Shown: one piece after another, positions 1 through 8,081 of the stretch
Layout of the letters: each line of letters begins with the position of its first letter
How positions within the stretch are numbered: the stretch's first letter is position 1
DNA from: Pseudoduganella flava
GTDB taxonomy: Bacteria; Pseudomonadota; Gammaproteobacteria; Burkholderiales; Burkholderiaceae_D
Reading direction: 5' to 3'
Length of the DNA: 64,000 nt
NCBI RefSeq assembly: GCF_007830495.1
Contig: NZ_VLKW01000005.1
Coordinates: 367,641 to 431,640 of the forward strand
Translations under genes and position numbers: made by a program
The notes under the pieces: generated by a model
What the model was told of the DNA's origin: nothing
Database searches by the model: none
What the model saw: the letters and a program-made list of their open reading frames with translations, nothing else

Positions 1-1
1 C

Positions 2-799
2 ATGACGGGCGACGGCGTCAACGACGCGCCGGCGTTGCGCGCGGCCGACGTGGGCATCGCGATGGGCAAGCGCGGCACCGACGTGGCGCGCGAGGCGGCC
101 GAGCTGACCCTGCTGGACGACCGCTTCACATCGATCGTCGAGGCGATCGCGGCGGGCCGGCGTATCTTCGCCAACATGGGCAAGAGTATGGCGTACGTGG
201 CCGCGATCCACGTGCCGATCGCCGGCATGGCGCTGCTGCCGGCGCTGTTCGGCTGGCCCGTGCTGCTGTATCCGCTGCACATCGTGTTCCTCGAACTGGT
301 GATCGATCCGGCCTGCGCACTCGTGTTCGAGAACGAGCCGGCCGAGGACGACGCGATGCGCCGCCCGCCGCGCGCACGCGGCAGTCACCTGTTCAGCGGC
401 GCCGCGATCGCCCGGGCCGTGCTGGAGGGGGGCGCGGTACTGGTGCTGCTGGCGGGCGCCTACGCATATGCCGTCGCGCACCTGCCGGCGCCGCAGGCCC
501 GCGCATTCGGCTTTGCCGCGCTGGTACTGGCGAACCTCGCGTTGCTGCTGTCGCACCGGGGCCGGGACGGCAGCGCGCTGGCGGCGCTGCGCATCGCCAA
601 CCCCGTGTTCTGGGCGATCGCCGCCGCGGCGCTGGCCGCGCTGGCGGTGACGTTGTACGTGCCGCCGGCCGCCGCGCTGTTCCGTTTCACGGTGCTGGAC
701 GCGGGCCTGGCCGGCGCGGCGGCCGGCGTCGGCCTGCTCACGGTGGCGGTACTGGAACTGGCCGGGCGCCTCGTGCCGGCGCGCCGCCGGGCCGCCTGA
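2..799 (+). CDS. Cation-translocating P-type ATPase, C-terminal part (5' end outside window)
   Basis: This is the last 265 residues of a P2-type (Ca2+/Na+-pump-like) cation ATPase; the start lies upstream of the window. The sequence opens in the hinge motif [21 protein letters not shown], which coordinates Mg2+ in the P domain and follows the (missing) DKTGT phosphorylation site. Then come the [10 protein letters not shown] helix and about six membrane segments, including the [16 protein letters not shown] segment typical of calcium-ATPase-like pumps. The transported ion cannot be read from this part. It converges tail to tail on the ldhA-type gene: its TGA and the opposite stop codon abut within the palindrome TGATCA at 797-802, with no space for a separate terminator. 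Its promoter is not visible. Family certain, substrate unknown. Confidence 0.93.
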   Translation: MTGDGVNDAPALRAADVGIAMGKRGTDVAREAAELTLLDDRFTSIVEAIAAGRRIFANMGKSMAYVAAIHVPIAGMALLPALFGWPVLLYPLHIVFLELVIDPACALVFENEPAEDDAMRRPPRARGSHLFSGAAIARAVLEGGAVLVLLAGAYAYAVAHLPAPQARAFGFAALVLANLALLLSHRGRDGSALAALRIANPVFWAIAAAALAALAVTLYVPPAAALFRFTVLDAGLAGAAAGVGLLTVAVLELAGRLVPARRRAA

Positions 800-1828
800 T
801 CACGCGGCCGGCAGCAGGTGCGCGCACGGCTGGCCGGCGCGCCAGCACTCCAGGTTGTCGAAGGTGATCGCGGCGATCTCGCGCAGCGCCTCGATCGTGA
901 AAAAGCCCTGGTGGCCCGTGATCAGCACGTTCGGGAACGTCGTCAGGCGGCCGAACACGTCGTCGGCGATGATCTCGGACGAATGGTCGCGGAAGAACAG
1001 CGCGCTTTCCTGCTCGTAGACGTCGATCGCCAGCGCGCCGAGCCGGCGCGACTTCAACGCGCCGATCACGGCGGTCGTGTCGATCAGGCCGCCGCGCGAC
1101 GTGTTCACCAGCATCGCGCCCTGCTTCATGCGCCCCAGGGTCGCGTGGTTGATCAGGTGGTGGGTGGCCGGCATCAACGGGCAATGCAGCGATACGATGT
1201 CCGATTCGGCCAGCAGGTCGTCCAGCGGCACCATGCTGCCCAGTTCCTCGAACGCGGGCGCCGGATACGGATCGTGGCCCAGCACCCGGCAGCCGAAGCC
1301 GCGCAGGATGCGCGCCGTGGCCAGGCCGATCTTGCCGGTACCGACGATGCCGGCCGTCTTGCCGTGCAGGTTGAACCCCAGCAGCCCATCGAGGGCGAAA
1401 TTGCCTTCGCGGACGCGGTTCCACGCCCGGTGCGTGTGGCGGTTCAACGTGAGGATCATCGCCAGCGCATGCTCGGCCACGGCTTCCGGCGAGTAGGCGG
1501 GCACGCGGGCGGCAAACATGCCGAGGCCGGCCAGCGTGCCCAGGTCGACGTTGTTGAAGCCGGCGCAGCGCAGCAGCACCGCGCGCACGCCGGCATCGTG
1601 CAGCTTGTGCAGCACGGCCGCGTCCAGCACGTCGTTGACGAACACGCACACGGCGTCGCAGCCTTGGGCCAGCACGGCGGTGCCGATATCGAGCGCGGTG
1701 TCGTGATAGACGATGTCGACGCTCGCGCGGCCATGCTGGGCAAGGCCGGCACGCGCTTCCTCGAAGAAGCGGCGGTCGTACGGCTGGGCGGAAAACAGCG
1801 CCAGCCGGGTCGATTGCGGTACGGCCAT
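800..1828 (-). CDS. ldhA: D-lactate dehydrogenase, LdhA type (2-hydroxyacid dehydrogenase family)
   Basis: A 342-residue NAD-dependent D-2-hydroxyacid dehydrogenase closely resembling fermentative LdhA, which reduces pyruvate to D-lactate in the cytoplasm. Visible LdhA hallmarks are RCAGFNNVDL (about 87-96), AYSPEAVAEHA (111-121), the NAD-binding GTGKIG (163-168), DPYP (186-189), SLHCPL, VNTSRGG (catalytic Arg about 245), a Glu in DVYEQE (about 272-274) and GHQ with the catalytic His about 306. The LFFRDHSS and IIADDVFGRL segments are specific to the LdhA branch. I chose ATG 1828 because AAAGGA lies 8 bases upstream; a longer in-frame start at 1867 lacks this. It lies 46 bases downstream of the FNR-type gene on the same strand, so co-transcription with that regulator is possible. 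A role in oxygen-limited fermentation is inferred. Confidence 0.9.
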   Translation of the reverse strand: MAVPQSTRLALFSAQPYDRRFFEEARAGLAQHGRASVDIVYHDTALDIGTAVLAQGCDAVCVFVNDVLDAAVLHKLHDAGVRAVLLRCAGFNNVDLGTLAGLGMFAARVPAYSPEAVAEHALAMILTLNRHTHRAWNRVREGNFALDGLLGFNLHGKTAGIVGTGKIGLATARILRGFGCRVLGHDPYPAPAFEELGSMVPLDDLLAESDIVSLHCPLMPATHHLINHATLGRMKQGAMLVNTSRGGLIDTTAVIGALKSRRLGALAIDVYEQESALFFRDHSSEIIADDVFGRLTTFPNVLITGHQGFFTIEALREIAAITFDNLECWRAGQPCAHLLPAA

Positions 1829-1874
1829 CGGGGTCCTTTCAGTTGACGGGCCCGCCGATTCTAGCAAAGGACCG

Positions 1875-2648
1875 TCAGGCGGCGCGCTGCTGCCGTTCGT
1901 CGAGCGCCGGTTGCAGGCCGGCGGCCAGCGCCACCAGCGCCTCGCGGTCGGTCAGCTCGACCGAGCGCTTGTTCAGCGTGATCCAGCCGTTCTGGCGGAA
2001 GCGCGCCAGTTGGCGGCTGATGCATTCGATCGTCAGGCCCAGGTAGCCGCCGATGTCCTCGCGGGACATGCGCAGCTGGAAACTGCGCGACGAGTAGCCG
2101 CGCATCGCATAGCGCTCCGACAGGTTCAGCAGGAAGCTGGCCAGGCGCTGCTCGGCGCGCATATTGCCGAGGAAGATCATGACGGCCTGTTCGCGCAGGA
2201 TCTCGCGGCCCATGATGCGGTGGAAGTGCGCCATCAGGCGGGGGATCTGCACCAGCAGTTCCTGCAGCTTCGCATACGGGATCTCGCACACTTCGCTGTC
2301 CTCCAGCGCGATCGCCGTGCTGGCGTGCTGGCCCGTGCCGATCGAGTCGATGCCCAGCAGTTCGCCGGCCATCTGGAAGCCGGTGATGTGCTGGTCGCCG
2401 CGGCGGTCCGTCTGCACGCTCTTGAAGTGGCCGAAGCGCACGGCGTACAGCATGCCCGACTGCTCGCCCATGCGGAACAGCACGTCGTCACGCAGCACGC
2501 GGCGGCGCCGGCCGATGATCTGCTCGAGCCGCACCACTTCGCTGTCGGACAGGTTCTCCGGCAGGCACAGCGCGCGGAACGCGCACTGCGCGCAGCGCGC
2601 CGCGGTGGGCCGGGCGGCGGTCGGTTCGGGGTGCAGGACGATGTGCAT
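1875..2648 (-). CDS. fnr: FNR/Anr-type oxygen-sensing transcription regulator
   Basis: A 257-residue Crp/Fnr-family activator. Cys19, Cys22 and Cys28 (C-X2-C-X5-C) plus Cys121 in EVCEIPY match the four ligands of the oxygen-labile [4Fe-4S] cluster of FNR. The C-terminal helix-turn-helix reads MSREDIGGYLGLTIECISRQ (194-213); Glu208, Ser211 and Arg212 occupy the positions that read TTGAT-N4-ATCAA in E. coli FNR. The protein should therefore dimerise and bind DNA under low oxygen. ATG 2648 is preferred because AAGAGG lies 7 bases upstream; the in-frame extension to 2753 has no FNR similarity. The IS insertion at 2819 separates its promoter from the two-component operon that formerly lay directly upstream. 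No FNR box is seen in its own leader. Several FNR-like boxes elsewhere in the window are its likely targets. Confidence 0.93.
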   Translation of the reverse strand: MHIVLHPEPTAARPTAARCAQCAFRALCLPENLSDSEVVRLEQIIGRRRRVLRDDVLFRMGEQSGMLYAVRFGHFKSVQTDRRGDQHITGFQMAGELLGIDSIGTGQHASTAIALEDSEVCEIPYAKLQELLVQIPRLMAHFHRIMGREILREQAVMIFLGNMRAEQRLASFLLNLSERYAMRGYSSRSFQLRMSREDIGGYLGLTIECISRQLARFRQNGWITLNKRSVELTDREALVALAAGLQPALDERQQRAA

Positions 2649-2737
2649 GGTGGCCTCTTTGTATTTGTGGTGCGATTTGCAATGAGGCCAGTATCGCTCC
2701 TGTAGACGCGAAGCGGCAGCGGGTAAGGCGGCGACTT

Positions 2738-2759
2738 CGTGTAGGGCATCCACTACACG
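2738..2759. promoter_or_regulatory. Operator-like inverted repeat upstream of fnr
   Basis: CGTGTAG, 8 bases, then CTACACG form a perfect 7-bp inverted repeat 90-111 bases upstream of the fnr start. This is the size and symmetry of a dimeric regulator site. The cognate factor is unknown; it does not resemble an FNR box. Confidence 0.35.
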
Positions 2760-2810
2760 GCCTGTCCGATCAGATGAGGCGCTGTTCGCTCACCTAACGC
2801 GAACCGCGCC

Positions 2811-2818
2811 TAGATGAT
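2811..2818. repeat. Target-site duplication of the IS, left copy
   Basis: TAGATGAT immediately precedes the left inverted repeat and recurs directly after the right one at 3928-3935. An exact 8-bp duplication is the length generated by IS1595-family transposases and fixes the element's ends. Confidence 0.92.
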
Positions 2819-2842
2819 GGCGCTGTCACCCGAGCTGATGGA
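2819..2842 (+). repeat. Left terminal inverted repeat of the IS
   Basis: 24 bp beginning GGCGCTGTCACCCGAGCT; pairs with 3904-3927 with one mismatch. Nearly the same end sequence borders the small element at 30291-30409. Confidence 0.93.
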
Positions 2843-2889
2843 ACCATCCGGCTCATCCGTTGTCATACCGACAGACAACGGGAGGAGCG

Positions 2890-3870
2890 ATGGAGACCAA
2901 ACGCTATGCAAACGCCTGCGCGCAGGTACGCGGCTGGCTGCCCGAACTGACCGATGCGCAACGGGCGGGCTTGCGGGCGTTGCTCGACAACAGCGCGGCG
3001 CTGGCGCAATGCCTGCAACTGATCGCACAGCTGCGGCCAGTCACGTGCTGCCCGCACTGCGGGGATGCGCGGCTGTACCGGCACGGCGTCGTCGGCGGGC
3101 TGCAACGCTACCGCTGCCGGGAGTGCGACCGCAGCTTCAACGCGCTGACCAACACGCCGCTGGCGTTCCTGCGCCGGCGCGACGCTTGGCTGCCGTATCT
3201 GCAAAGCATGCTCGACTCGCGCACGGTGCGCGCAGCCGCCACCGGCACGGGCATCCATCGCAACACGAGCTTTCGCTGGCGCCACCGGTTCCTGACGGAG
3301 GCGCGCAATGACCGGCCCGAGGAGCTGAAACACATCGTCGAGGCGGACGAGACTTACCTGCTCGAATCGCAGAAAGGATCGCGCCATCTGGCCCGGCCGG
3401 CACGCCGCCGGGGTGGTGTGGCGCACTCGCGCGGCATCACGAACGAACACGACTGCCTACTCGTGGCGCGCCAGCGCGGCGGAGGCACCTGCGACTGGGT
3501 GGCCGGGCGTGGCCAGATCACGGCAGTGAAATTGGAGCGTTGGCTGCGGCCGGCGCTGGCATCTTCCGCCGTGCTGGTCTCCGATGGTGCGGCGGCGTAT
3601 CACAGCTTCGCCACCGCCACGGGGATCCGCCACGAGCCGGTCAGCGTACAGGCCCGCATCCGGGTGCGCGGTATCTATCATGTGCAGGGCGTCAATGCCT
3701 ACCACAGCCGGCTGCACCAGTGGCTACGGACCTTCCGGGGCGTGGCCAGCCGCTACCTGGTCAACTACCTCGGCTGGCGTTACGCGCTCGATGGCGGCCG
3801 CATCGCCGCGCCCGCCGTGTTGCTGGCCGCGGCGCTGGGCGTCAGGACGGTGCCGGCCGTCCCGCCGTGA
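2890..3870 (+). CDS. IS1595-like transposase
   Basis: A 326-residue DDE/DDN-type transposase. An N-terminal zinc-ribbon (CCPHCGDARLYRHG...YRCRECDRSF, about 43-75) precedes a helix-turn-helix-like stretch (TVRAAATGTGIHRNTSFRWRHR) that probably binds the inverted repeats. The catalytic core shows Asp in IVEADETYLL, Asp in VLVSDGAAAYH and the C-terminal block HVQGVNAYHSRLHQWLRTF, typical of the ISXO2-like domain of IS1595 relatives, where Asn or Glu is the third catalytic residue. ATG 2890 follows GGAGGAG at 2881-2887; the longer reading to 2860 has no such signal. The gene is the only one in the element. Confidence 0.92.
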   Translation: METKRYANACAQVRGWLPELTDAQRAGLRALLDNSAALAQCLQLIAQLRPVTCCPHCGDARLYRHGVVGGLQRYRCRECDRSFNALTNTPLAFLRRRDAWLPYLQSMLDSRTVRAAATGTGIHRNTSFRWRHRFLTEARNDRPEELKHIVEADETYLLESQKGSRHLARPARRRGGVAHSRGITNEHDCLLVARQRGGGTCDWVAGRGQITAVKLERWLRPALASSAVLVSDGAAAYHSFATATGIRHEPVSVQARIRVRGIYHVQGVNAYHSRLHQWLRTFRGVASRYLVNYLGWRYALDGGRIAAPAVLLAAALGVRTVPAVPP

Positions 3871-3903
3871 ACAAGGTCGCACATCACCGAGCAACCGAGG
3901 CCA

Positions 3904-3927
3904 TCCATAAGCTCGGGTGACAGCGCC
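3904..3927 (-). repeat. Right terminal inverted repeat of the IS
   Basis: Inverted copy of 2819-2842 (23 of 24 positions). Its outermost base also forms part of the stop codon of the neighbouring regulator gene. Confidence 0.93.
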
Positions 3928-4565
3928 TAGATGATGCCGTGCTCCAGCGCGTAGCGCGTCATGTCGGCATTCGTCGTCATGCCCATCTTTTCCAGGATGC
4001 GGGTGCGGTAGGTCGTCACCGTGTTCGGCGACAGGTGCAGCAGTTCGCCGATGCGCACCAGCGATTCGCCTGCCGCGATCAGCTTGAACACCTCGAACTC
4101 GCGGTTCGACAGCTCCTCGTGCGTGGCCATGCCGCCGCCCCCGCCGATCAGCATCGCCAGCTTTTCCACCAGCGCGGGACTGACGTGTTTGCCGCCGGCG
4201 GCCGCCTTGCGCACGGCGCCGATCAGCACCGCGGTCGGCACGTCCTTGGTCAGGTAGCCGGCCGCGCCCAGCTTCAATGCGCGCACCGCGTAGATCTCTT
4301 CCGAATACGTCGACAGCATCAGCACTGCCATCTTCGGCCAGTCGCTGCGCAGCGTCTTCAACAGCTCCAGGCCGTTCTTGCCCGGCATCGTGATGTCCAG
4401 CAGCGCCACGTCGAACGTGCGCGTCTTCAGCAATTCCACGGCCTGCTGCGCGTCGGCCGCCTCGCCCTGCACGGCGATGTCGTCCGCCGTGCCCAGCATC
4501 AGGCGCACGCCGTTGCGGGCGATCGTATGATCGTCCACCAGCAGCACCTCGATCTTCTTATCCAT
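3927..4565 (-). CDS. NarL/FixJ-family response regulator
   Basis: A 212-residue two-component response regulator. The receiver domain (about 5-120) has the acidic pair VDDH, the phosphoacceptor Asp in VALLDITMPGKNG (about 57) and the Lys in YLTKDV. The C-terminal LuxR-type helix-turn-helix (about 147-208) reads LSNREFEVFKLIAAGESLVRIGELLHLSPNTVTTYRTRILEKMG in three motif blocks. A glycine-rich linker (IGGGGGMATHEE) joins them. It overlaps the upstream hybrid kinase gene by 8 bases (ATGGATAA), which implies translational coupling, and GGAGGAAG precedes the ATG. It is the likely output of that kinase. The IS inserted at its stop codon without altering the protein. Target genes are unknown. Confidence 0.93.
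   Translation of the reverse strand: MDKKIEVLLVDDHTIARNGVRLMLGTADDIAVQGEAADAQQAVELLKTRTFDVALLDITMPGKNGLELLKTLRSDWPKMAVLMLSTYSEEIYAVRALKLGAAGYLTKDVPTAVLIGAVRKAAAGGKHVSPALVEKLAMLIGGGGGMATHEELSNREFEVFKLIAAGESLVRIGELLHLSPNTVTTYRTRILEKMGMTTNADMTRYALEHGII
3928..3935. repeat. Target-site duplication of the IS, right copy
   Basis: TAGATGAT, identical to 2811-2818. On the minus strand these bases encode the final Ile-Ile codons and most of the stop of the NarL-type regulator, so the left copy is a duplicated gene end. Confidence 0.92.
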
Positions 4566-6042
4566 CCACTTCCTCCAGCGGCACGCGCAGCAGCAGGCGG
4601 GTACCCCGCCCCGGCTGGCTCGACACGGTCACGTCGCCGCCAAAGCGGCGCGACCGTTCCTGCATGCCCAATATGCCCCATGCATCGCGCGTGCCGTCGA
4701 TCCCGTCGGTCGCGCCGATCCCCTTGCCGTCGTCGTCGACGGTCATTTCCAGCACGTTGCCGGTGCGGCGCACGCACAGCTGCACACGGCTGGCCCCGGC
4801 GTGCCGCACGACGTTCGTCAGGGCTTCCTGCGCCACGCGGAACAGCATGATGCTGCGCTCGTCGTCGAGCGTCGACGCGGCCGTGTCCTCGTCGATCGTG
4901 CAGCGGCAATCGAGGTTTGAGCGCTGCGCCACCTGCGCCACGTACCATTCCAGCGCGGCCCAGATGCCCAGCTGGTCCAGCACACTGGGGCGCAGGTCCG
5001 TGATCACGCGGCGCACCGTCTCGATCGCCGTCTGCGCCAGCCCGGCCGCCTCGTCCAGCAGCCCATCGGTGCCGACGGTGCCGGCGCGGGCCCGCTCGGC
5101 CGCCACGGAGATGTACGCCTTGATACCCGTCAGCAGGCCGCCCAGCTCATCGTGGATCTCGCGCGCGATGCGCTGGCGCTCCTGCTCCTTGATCGTTTCC
5201 TGGTGCGCGGCCAGGCGGCGCAGCTCGCGGTGCGAACGTTCCAGTTCCTGCTCGGCGAGCTTGTTCGCCGTGATGTCGACCAGAATGCCCTGCATGAACA
5301 GCGGCTCGCCGTCGTCGCCCTGCACCATGTCGGCCTGGTCGCGGAACCACAGCGTGGCGCCGCTTTTTGTCACCAGCCGGTATTCCAGCCGCAGCGGCTG
5401 GCCGCTGGCGCGGCTGGCGCGGATCGCCGCCAGCACGCCCTCGCGCTCGTCCGGCAGCATGCGCTGCGCATGCAGGCCGGGGTCGGCCAGCCATTCCTCG
5501 GCCGTGTAGCCCAGCACGCGCACCTGCGGGCTGATGTACTGCAGCCGCTCCGGGTCGCCCGGCGCGACGACGTAGCTGATCGCGTGAATCTGCTCGACGA
5601 GCGTGCGAAAGCGCGCCTCGGTGCGGCGCTGCTCGTTGATCAGCCGCTGCTCGCGCTGCAGCCGCTCGACGGCGCCCGGCAGCAGTTGCAGGTAGGCGCC
5701 CTCGACATCCTTGACGAGGTATTCGCGGGCGCCGCGGCGGATCGACTCGGCGGCCACGGCGGCGCTGTCCGCGCCCGTCAGCATCAGCACGGGCGGCTGG
5801 CCACCGCGTGGGCGCTGCTCCGCCAGCCGGCCGAGGAACTCCAGGCCCGTCAGGTCCGGCAGGCGGTAGTCGAGCAGGATGCAGTCCGGCGCTTCCGTGG
5901 CCGCGATTTCCAGCCCCTGCCCGCCGCTGTCCGCCTCGATCAGCTCGAAGCGCCCGCCGGACGCGGCCAGCATGCGCCGGCACGCGAGGCGATCGACCAG
6001 GTCGTCCTCGACGATCAGCACGCGGATCGGGTCGGCACTCAT
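4558..6042 (-). CDS. Hybrid sensor kinase: receiver-PAS-HisKA_3-HATPase (NarX/DesK type)
   Basis: 494 residues with an unusual order: an N-terminal receiver (VLIVEDDLVDR; phosphoacceptor in CILLDYRLPDLTG, about 57), a PAS domain (about 140-265, ending GILVDITANK), then a NarX/DesK-type dimerisation domain with the phosphoacceptor His in ERQRIAREIHDELGGLLTG (about 295) and a HATPase domain (EALTNVVRHAGAS, VDDDGKGI, GILGMQERSRRFGG). No membrane segment is present, so it senses a cytosolic signal or receives phosphate from the neighbouring kinase. Its start overlaps the CheY-like gene (ATGA) and its end overlaps the NarL-type regulator. The receiver-first layout suggests a phosphorelay joining the two kinases of this operon; that is inference. 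Confidence 0.9.
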   Translation of the reverse strand: MSADPIRVLIVEDDLVDRLACRRMLAASGGRFELIEADSGGQGLEIAATEAPDCILLDYRLPDLTGLEFLGRLAEQRPRGGQPPVLMLTGADSAAVAAESIRRGAREYLVKDVEGAYLQLLPGAVERLQREQRLINEQRRTEARFRTLVEQIHAISYVVAPGDPERLQYISPQVRVLGYTAEEWLADPGLHAQRMLPDEREGVLAAIRASRASGQPLRLEYRLVTKSGATLWFRDQADMVQGDDGEPLFMQGILVDITANKLAEQELERSHRELRRLAAHQETIKEQERQRIAREIHDELGGLLTGIKAYISVAAERARAGTVGTDGLLDEAAGLAQTAIETVRRVITDLRPSVLDQLGIWAALEWYVAQVAQRSNLDCRCTIDEDTAASTLDDERSIMLFRVAQEALTNVVRHAGASRVQLCVRRTGNVLEMTVDDDGKGIGATDGIDGTRDAWGILGMQERSRRFGGDVTVSSQPGRGTRLLLRVPLEEVDG

Positions 6043-6452
6043 GGCATTTCGCTGATGGTCCAGTACAGGTCGATCGAGCGCATCATCTCGACGAAGCGGC
6101 GGTAGTCGACCGGCTTGGCCATGTAACCGGCCACGCCCAGGTCGAAGCTGCTCACCTTGTCCTGCTGTTCCTCGGACGTCGTCAGCACGATCACGGGAAT
6201 GCGCCGCAGCGTTTCATCCGCCTTGGCATGCTGCAGGAACTCGATGCCGTTCATGATCGGCATGTTCAGGTCCAGCAGGATGATGCACGGCGTGTCGCTG
6301 GCCGCGTCGCGCAGGTAGCGCAGCGCGTCCTCGCCGTTTTCCGCCGTCACGACGGGGTTCGTCACGTGGATCTCGCGCAGCGCGCGGCGGATCGTCATCA
6401 CGTCGACCTGGTCGTCCTCGACCAGCAGAATGGGTTTGTTCGGTACTTTCAT
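6039..6452 (-). CDS. Single-domain CheY-like response regulator
   Basis: A 137-residue stand-alone receiver of the type paired with bacteriophytochrome-like or PAS kinases (Rcp1-like). Acidic pocket VEDDQVD, phosphoacceptor Asp in IILLDLNMPIMNG (about 61), conserved Thr in IVLTTSEE and Lys in GYMAKPVDY are all present; there is no output domain. ATG 6452 is preceded by GAAGG; a longer upstream reading is the antisense shadow of the kinase. It overlaps the kinase gene upstream and the hybrid kinase downstream by 4 bases each (ATGA), so the three are translationally coupled. It probably shuttles phosphate between the two kinases. Confidence 0.92.
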   Translation of the reverse strand: MKVPNKPILLVEDDQVDVMTIRRALREIHVTNPVVTAENGEDALRYLRDAASDTPCIILLDLNMPIMNGIEFLQHAKADETLRRIPVIVLTTSEEQQDKVSSFDLGVAGYMAKPVDYRRFVEMMRSIDLYWTISEMP

Positions 6453-7927
6453 CGTTGCGCCTTCGGCAGCGTAAAGGAAAAGGTGGCGCCCGCGCCAGGT
6501 TCGGATTGTACCGTCACGGTGCCGCCATACATCTCGACGATCTTTTTCACGAGCGCGAGGCCGACGCCGGTGCTCTCGACCCGGTCGCGCGGCGCCAGCG
6601 TCTGGAACAGCTGGAAGATGCGCTCGAAATGGCGCGCCTCGATGCCGGGGCCGTTGTCCGTCACGGCGAAGCGCCACTGCGCGCCCTCGTCGGCCCAGGT
6701 GACGTCCACATGCCCGTCCGGCTTGTCCATGTGCTTGATCGCGTTCGAGATCAGGTTATGGAACACCTGGCCGATGCGGGTCGGTTCCGTGACGATCGTC
6801 GGCATGCCGGGCGCGACGCGCACCGTGACGCCGGTGCTGGGGGCCAGCAGGTCGACCGCTTCGGCCAGCACCTTGTTCAGGTCCACCGGCACGCGCGTCT
6901 CGCGCACCCGGCCCACCCGCGAATACTGCAGGATGCCGTCGATCAGCGCGCCCATCCGGTGCACCCGGTTGATCAAGAGGCGCATGTGCTCGCGCCCTTC
7001 GTCGTTGAACTTGTCGGCGTAGTCGGTGGCGATCCAGTCCGCCAGCGAACCGATGCCGCGCAGCGGTGCCTTCAGGTCGTGCGACACGACGTAGGCAAAG
7101 CTCGTCAATTCCTCGTTCGCGCCGGTCAGTTCCTGCAGCAGGCGGCGCACCTCGTCCTCGGCCGCCTTGCGCGCCGTGATGTCGCGCACCAGGCCCGTGA
7201 ACATGCGGCGCTCGCCGATACGCATCTCGGCCACCGCCAGCTCCATCGGGAACACGCTGCCGTCACGGCGCAGGCCGTGCACCTCGCGGCCCTTGCCGAT
7301 GATGCGCTGCTCCCCCGTGCCCAGGTAGTGGGCCAGGTAGCCGTCGTGGCGCGAGCGGTCCGGCTCGGGCATCAGCATCGACACGTTGCGGCCGGCCACC
7401 TCCGCCTCGGACCAGCCGAACATGCGCTCGGCGGCGGGATTCAGGCGCTCCATGATGCCCCGTTCGTCGATCGTGATGATGCCGTCCACGGCCGTCTCGA
7501 ACACGGCGCGCATGCGCGCCTCGCTGGCCTGCAGCGCGTGTTCTGCGCGTTTGCGCTTGCTGATGTCGTGCAGGGTCGCCAGCACCAGCGACGGGCCTTC
7601 CGGGTCGCGCAGCGGCGACAGGCTGACTTCGACGGGAAACCCGGTGCCGTCGGCACGTACGGCTTCCAGTTCCAGCCCGATGCCCATCGGCCGTGGGCGT
7701 GGCTGGTCCATGTACTGCTCGCGCAGACGGGCATGGGCGGCCCGCAGGCCGGCCGGCAGCAGCACCTCGAGCTCCTGCCCGTCGAGGGCGCCGGGGGCAT
7801 GCCCGAACAGCCTGGCCAGCGCGCCGTTGGCCAGCACGATGCGGCCGCGCGCATCGCAGATCAGCATCGCATCGGTGGCCGCATCGAGCAGCCAGCCCAG
7901 GCTGCGGGCGGCAAGTGGGACGTTCAA
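6449..7927 (-). CDS. PAS-PAS sensor histidine kinase (soluble), TTG start
   Basis: A 492-residue cytosolic histidine kinase: PAS domain about 10-125 (ends TLHDISKRKRAE), second PAS about 135-255 (ends GLVRDITARKAAE), a HisKA domain with the phosphoacceptor His in AYVVSHDLKAPLRG (about 287) and a HATPase domain (NLISNAIKHMD, VTDNGPGI, STGVGLALVKKI). The start codon is TTG at 7927; AAGGAG seven bases upstream makes this choice firm, and no in-frame ATG fits the PAS start. First gene of a four-gene two-component operon. The FNR-like box at 7994-8007 is centred 73 bases upstream of the start, so transcription may rise under low oxygen. The PAS ligands are not evident. Confidence 0.92.
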   Translation of the reverse strand: MNVPLAARSLGWLLDAATDAMLICDARGRIVLANGALARLFGHAPGALDGQELEVLLPAGLRAAHARLREQYMDQPRPRPMGIGLELEAVRADGTGFPVEVSLSPLRDPEGPSLVLATLHDISKRKRAEHALQASEARMRAVFETAVDGIITIDERGIMERLNPAAERMFGWSEAEVAGRNVSMLMPEPDRSRHDGYLAHYLGTGEQRIIGKGREVHGLRRDGSVFPMELAVAEMRIGERRMFTGLVRDITARKAAEDEVRRLLQELTGANEELTSFAYVVSHDLKAPLRGIGSLADWIATDYADKFNDEGREHMRLLINRVHRMGALIDGILQYSRVGRVRETRVPVDLNKVLAEAVDLLAPSTGVTVRVAPGMPTIVTEPTRIGQVFHNLISNAIKHMDKPDGHVDVTWADEGAQWRFAVTDNGPGIEARHFERIFQLFQTLAPRDRVESTGVGLALVKKIVEMYGGTVTVQSEPGAGATFSFTLPKAQR

Positions 7928-7993
7928 CGGCGACTCCTTCCAGTCGGCGCGCCGCAGCGAACGCGGCGCAAAGTGTTAATCATCAACCGATTT

Positions 7994-8007
7994 TTGACTT
8001 CGGTCAA
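7994..8007. promoter_or_regulatory. FNR-like box between the kinase operon and traR-usp
   Basis: TTGACTTCGGTCAA is a perfect palindrome differing from TTGAT-N4-ATCAA by one symmetric change in each half. The centre is 73.5 bases from the kinase start and 81.5 from the TraR-type start, so either or both could be driven from it. No convincing -10 element could be fixed for either direction. Confidence 0.6.
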
Positions 8008-8081
8008 ACCCCAGGGATGACGCGGGGCGCCCGCGGTAATACATTGAAAGCATCGAACTTGCGACAAGGATGGAGACCAGC

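Larger units (their letters stand above)
2819..3927 (+). mobile_element. Complete IS1595-family-like insertion sequence (1109 bp)
   Basis: The element runs from the inverted repeat at 2819-2842 (GGCGCTGTCACCCGAGCT...) to its inverted copy at 3904-3927. The two 24-bp ends match at 23 positions and are flanked by the direct repeat TAGATGAT. It carries one transposase gene with a strong Shine-Dalgarno and no visible damage, so it may be active. It inserted exactly at the stop codon of the NarL-type regulator gene: the last base of that stop (3927) is supplied by the IS, and the pre-insertion flank had the same base, so the protein is unchanged. The element now separates the two-component operon from fnr. 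Confidence 0.93.
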
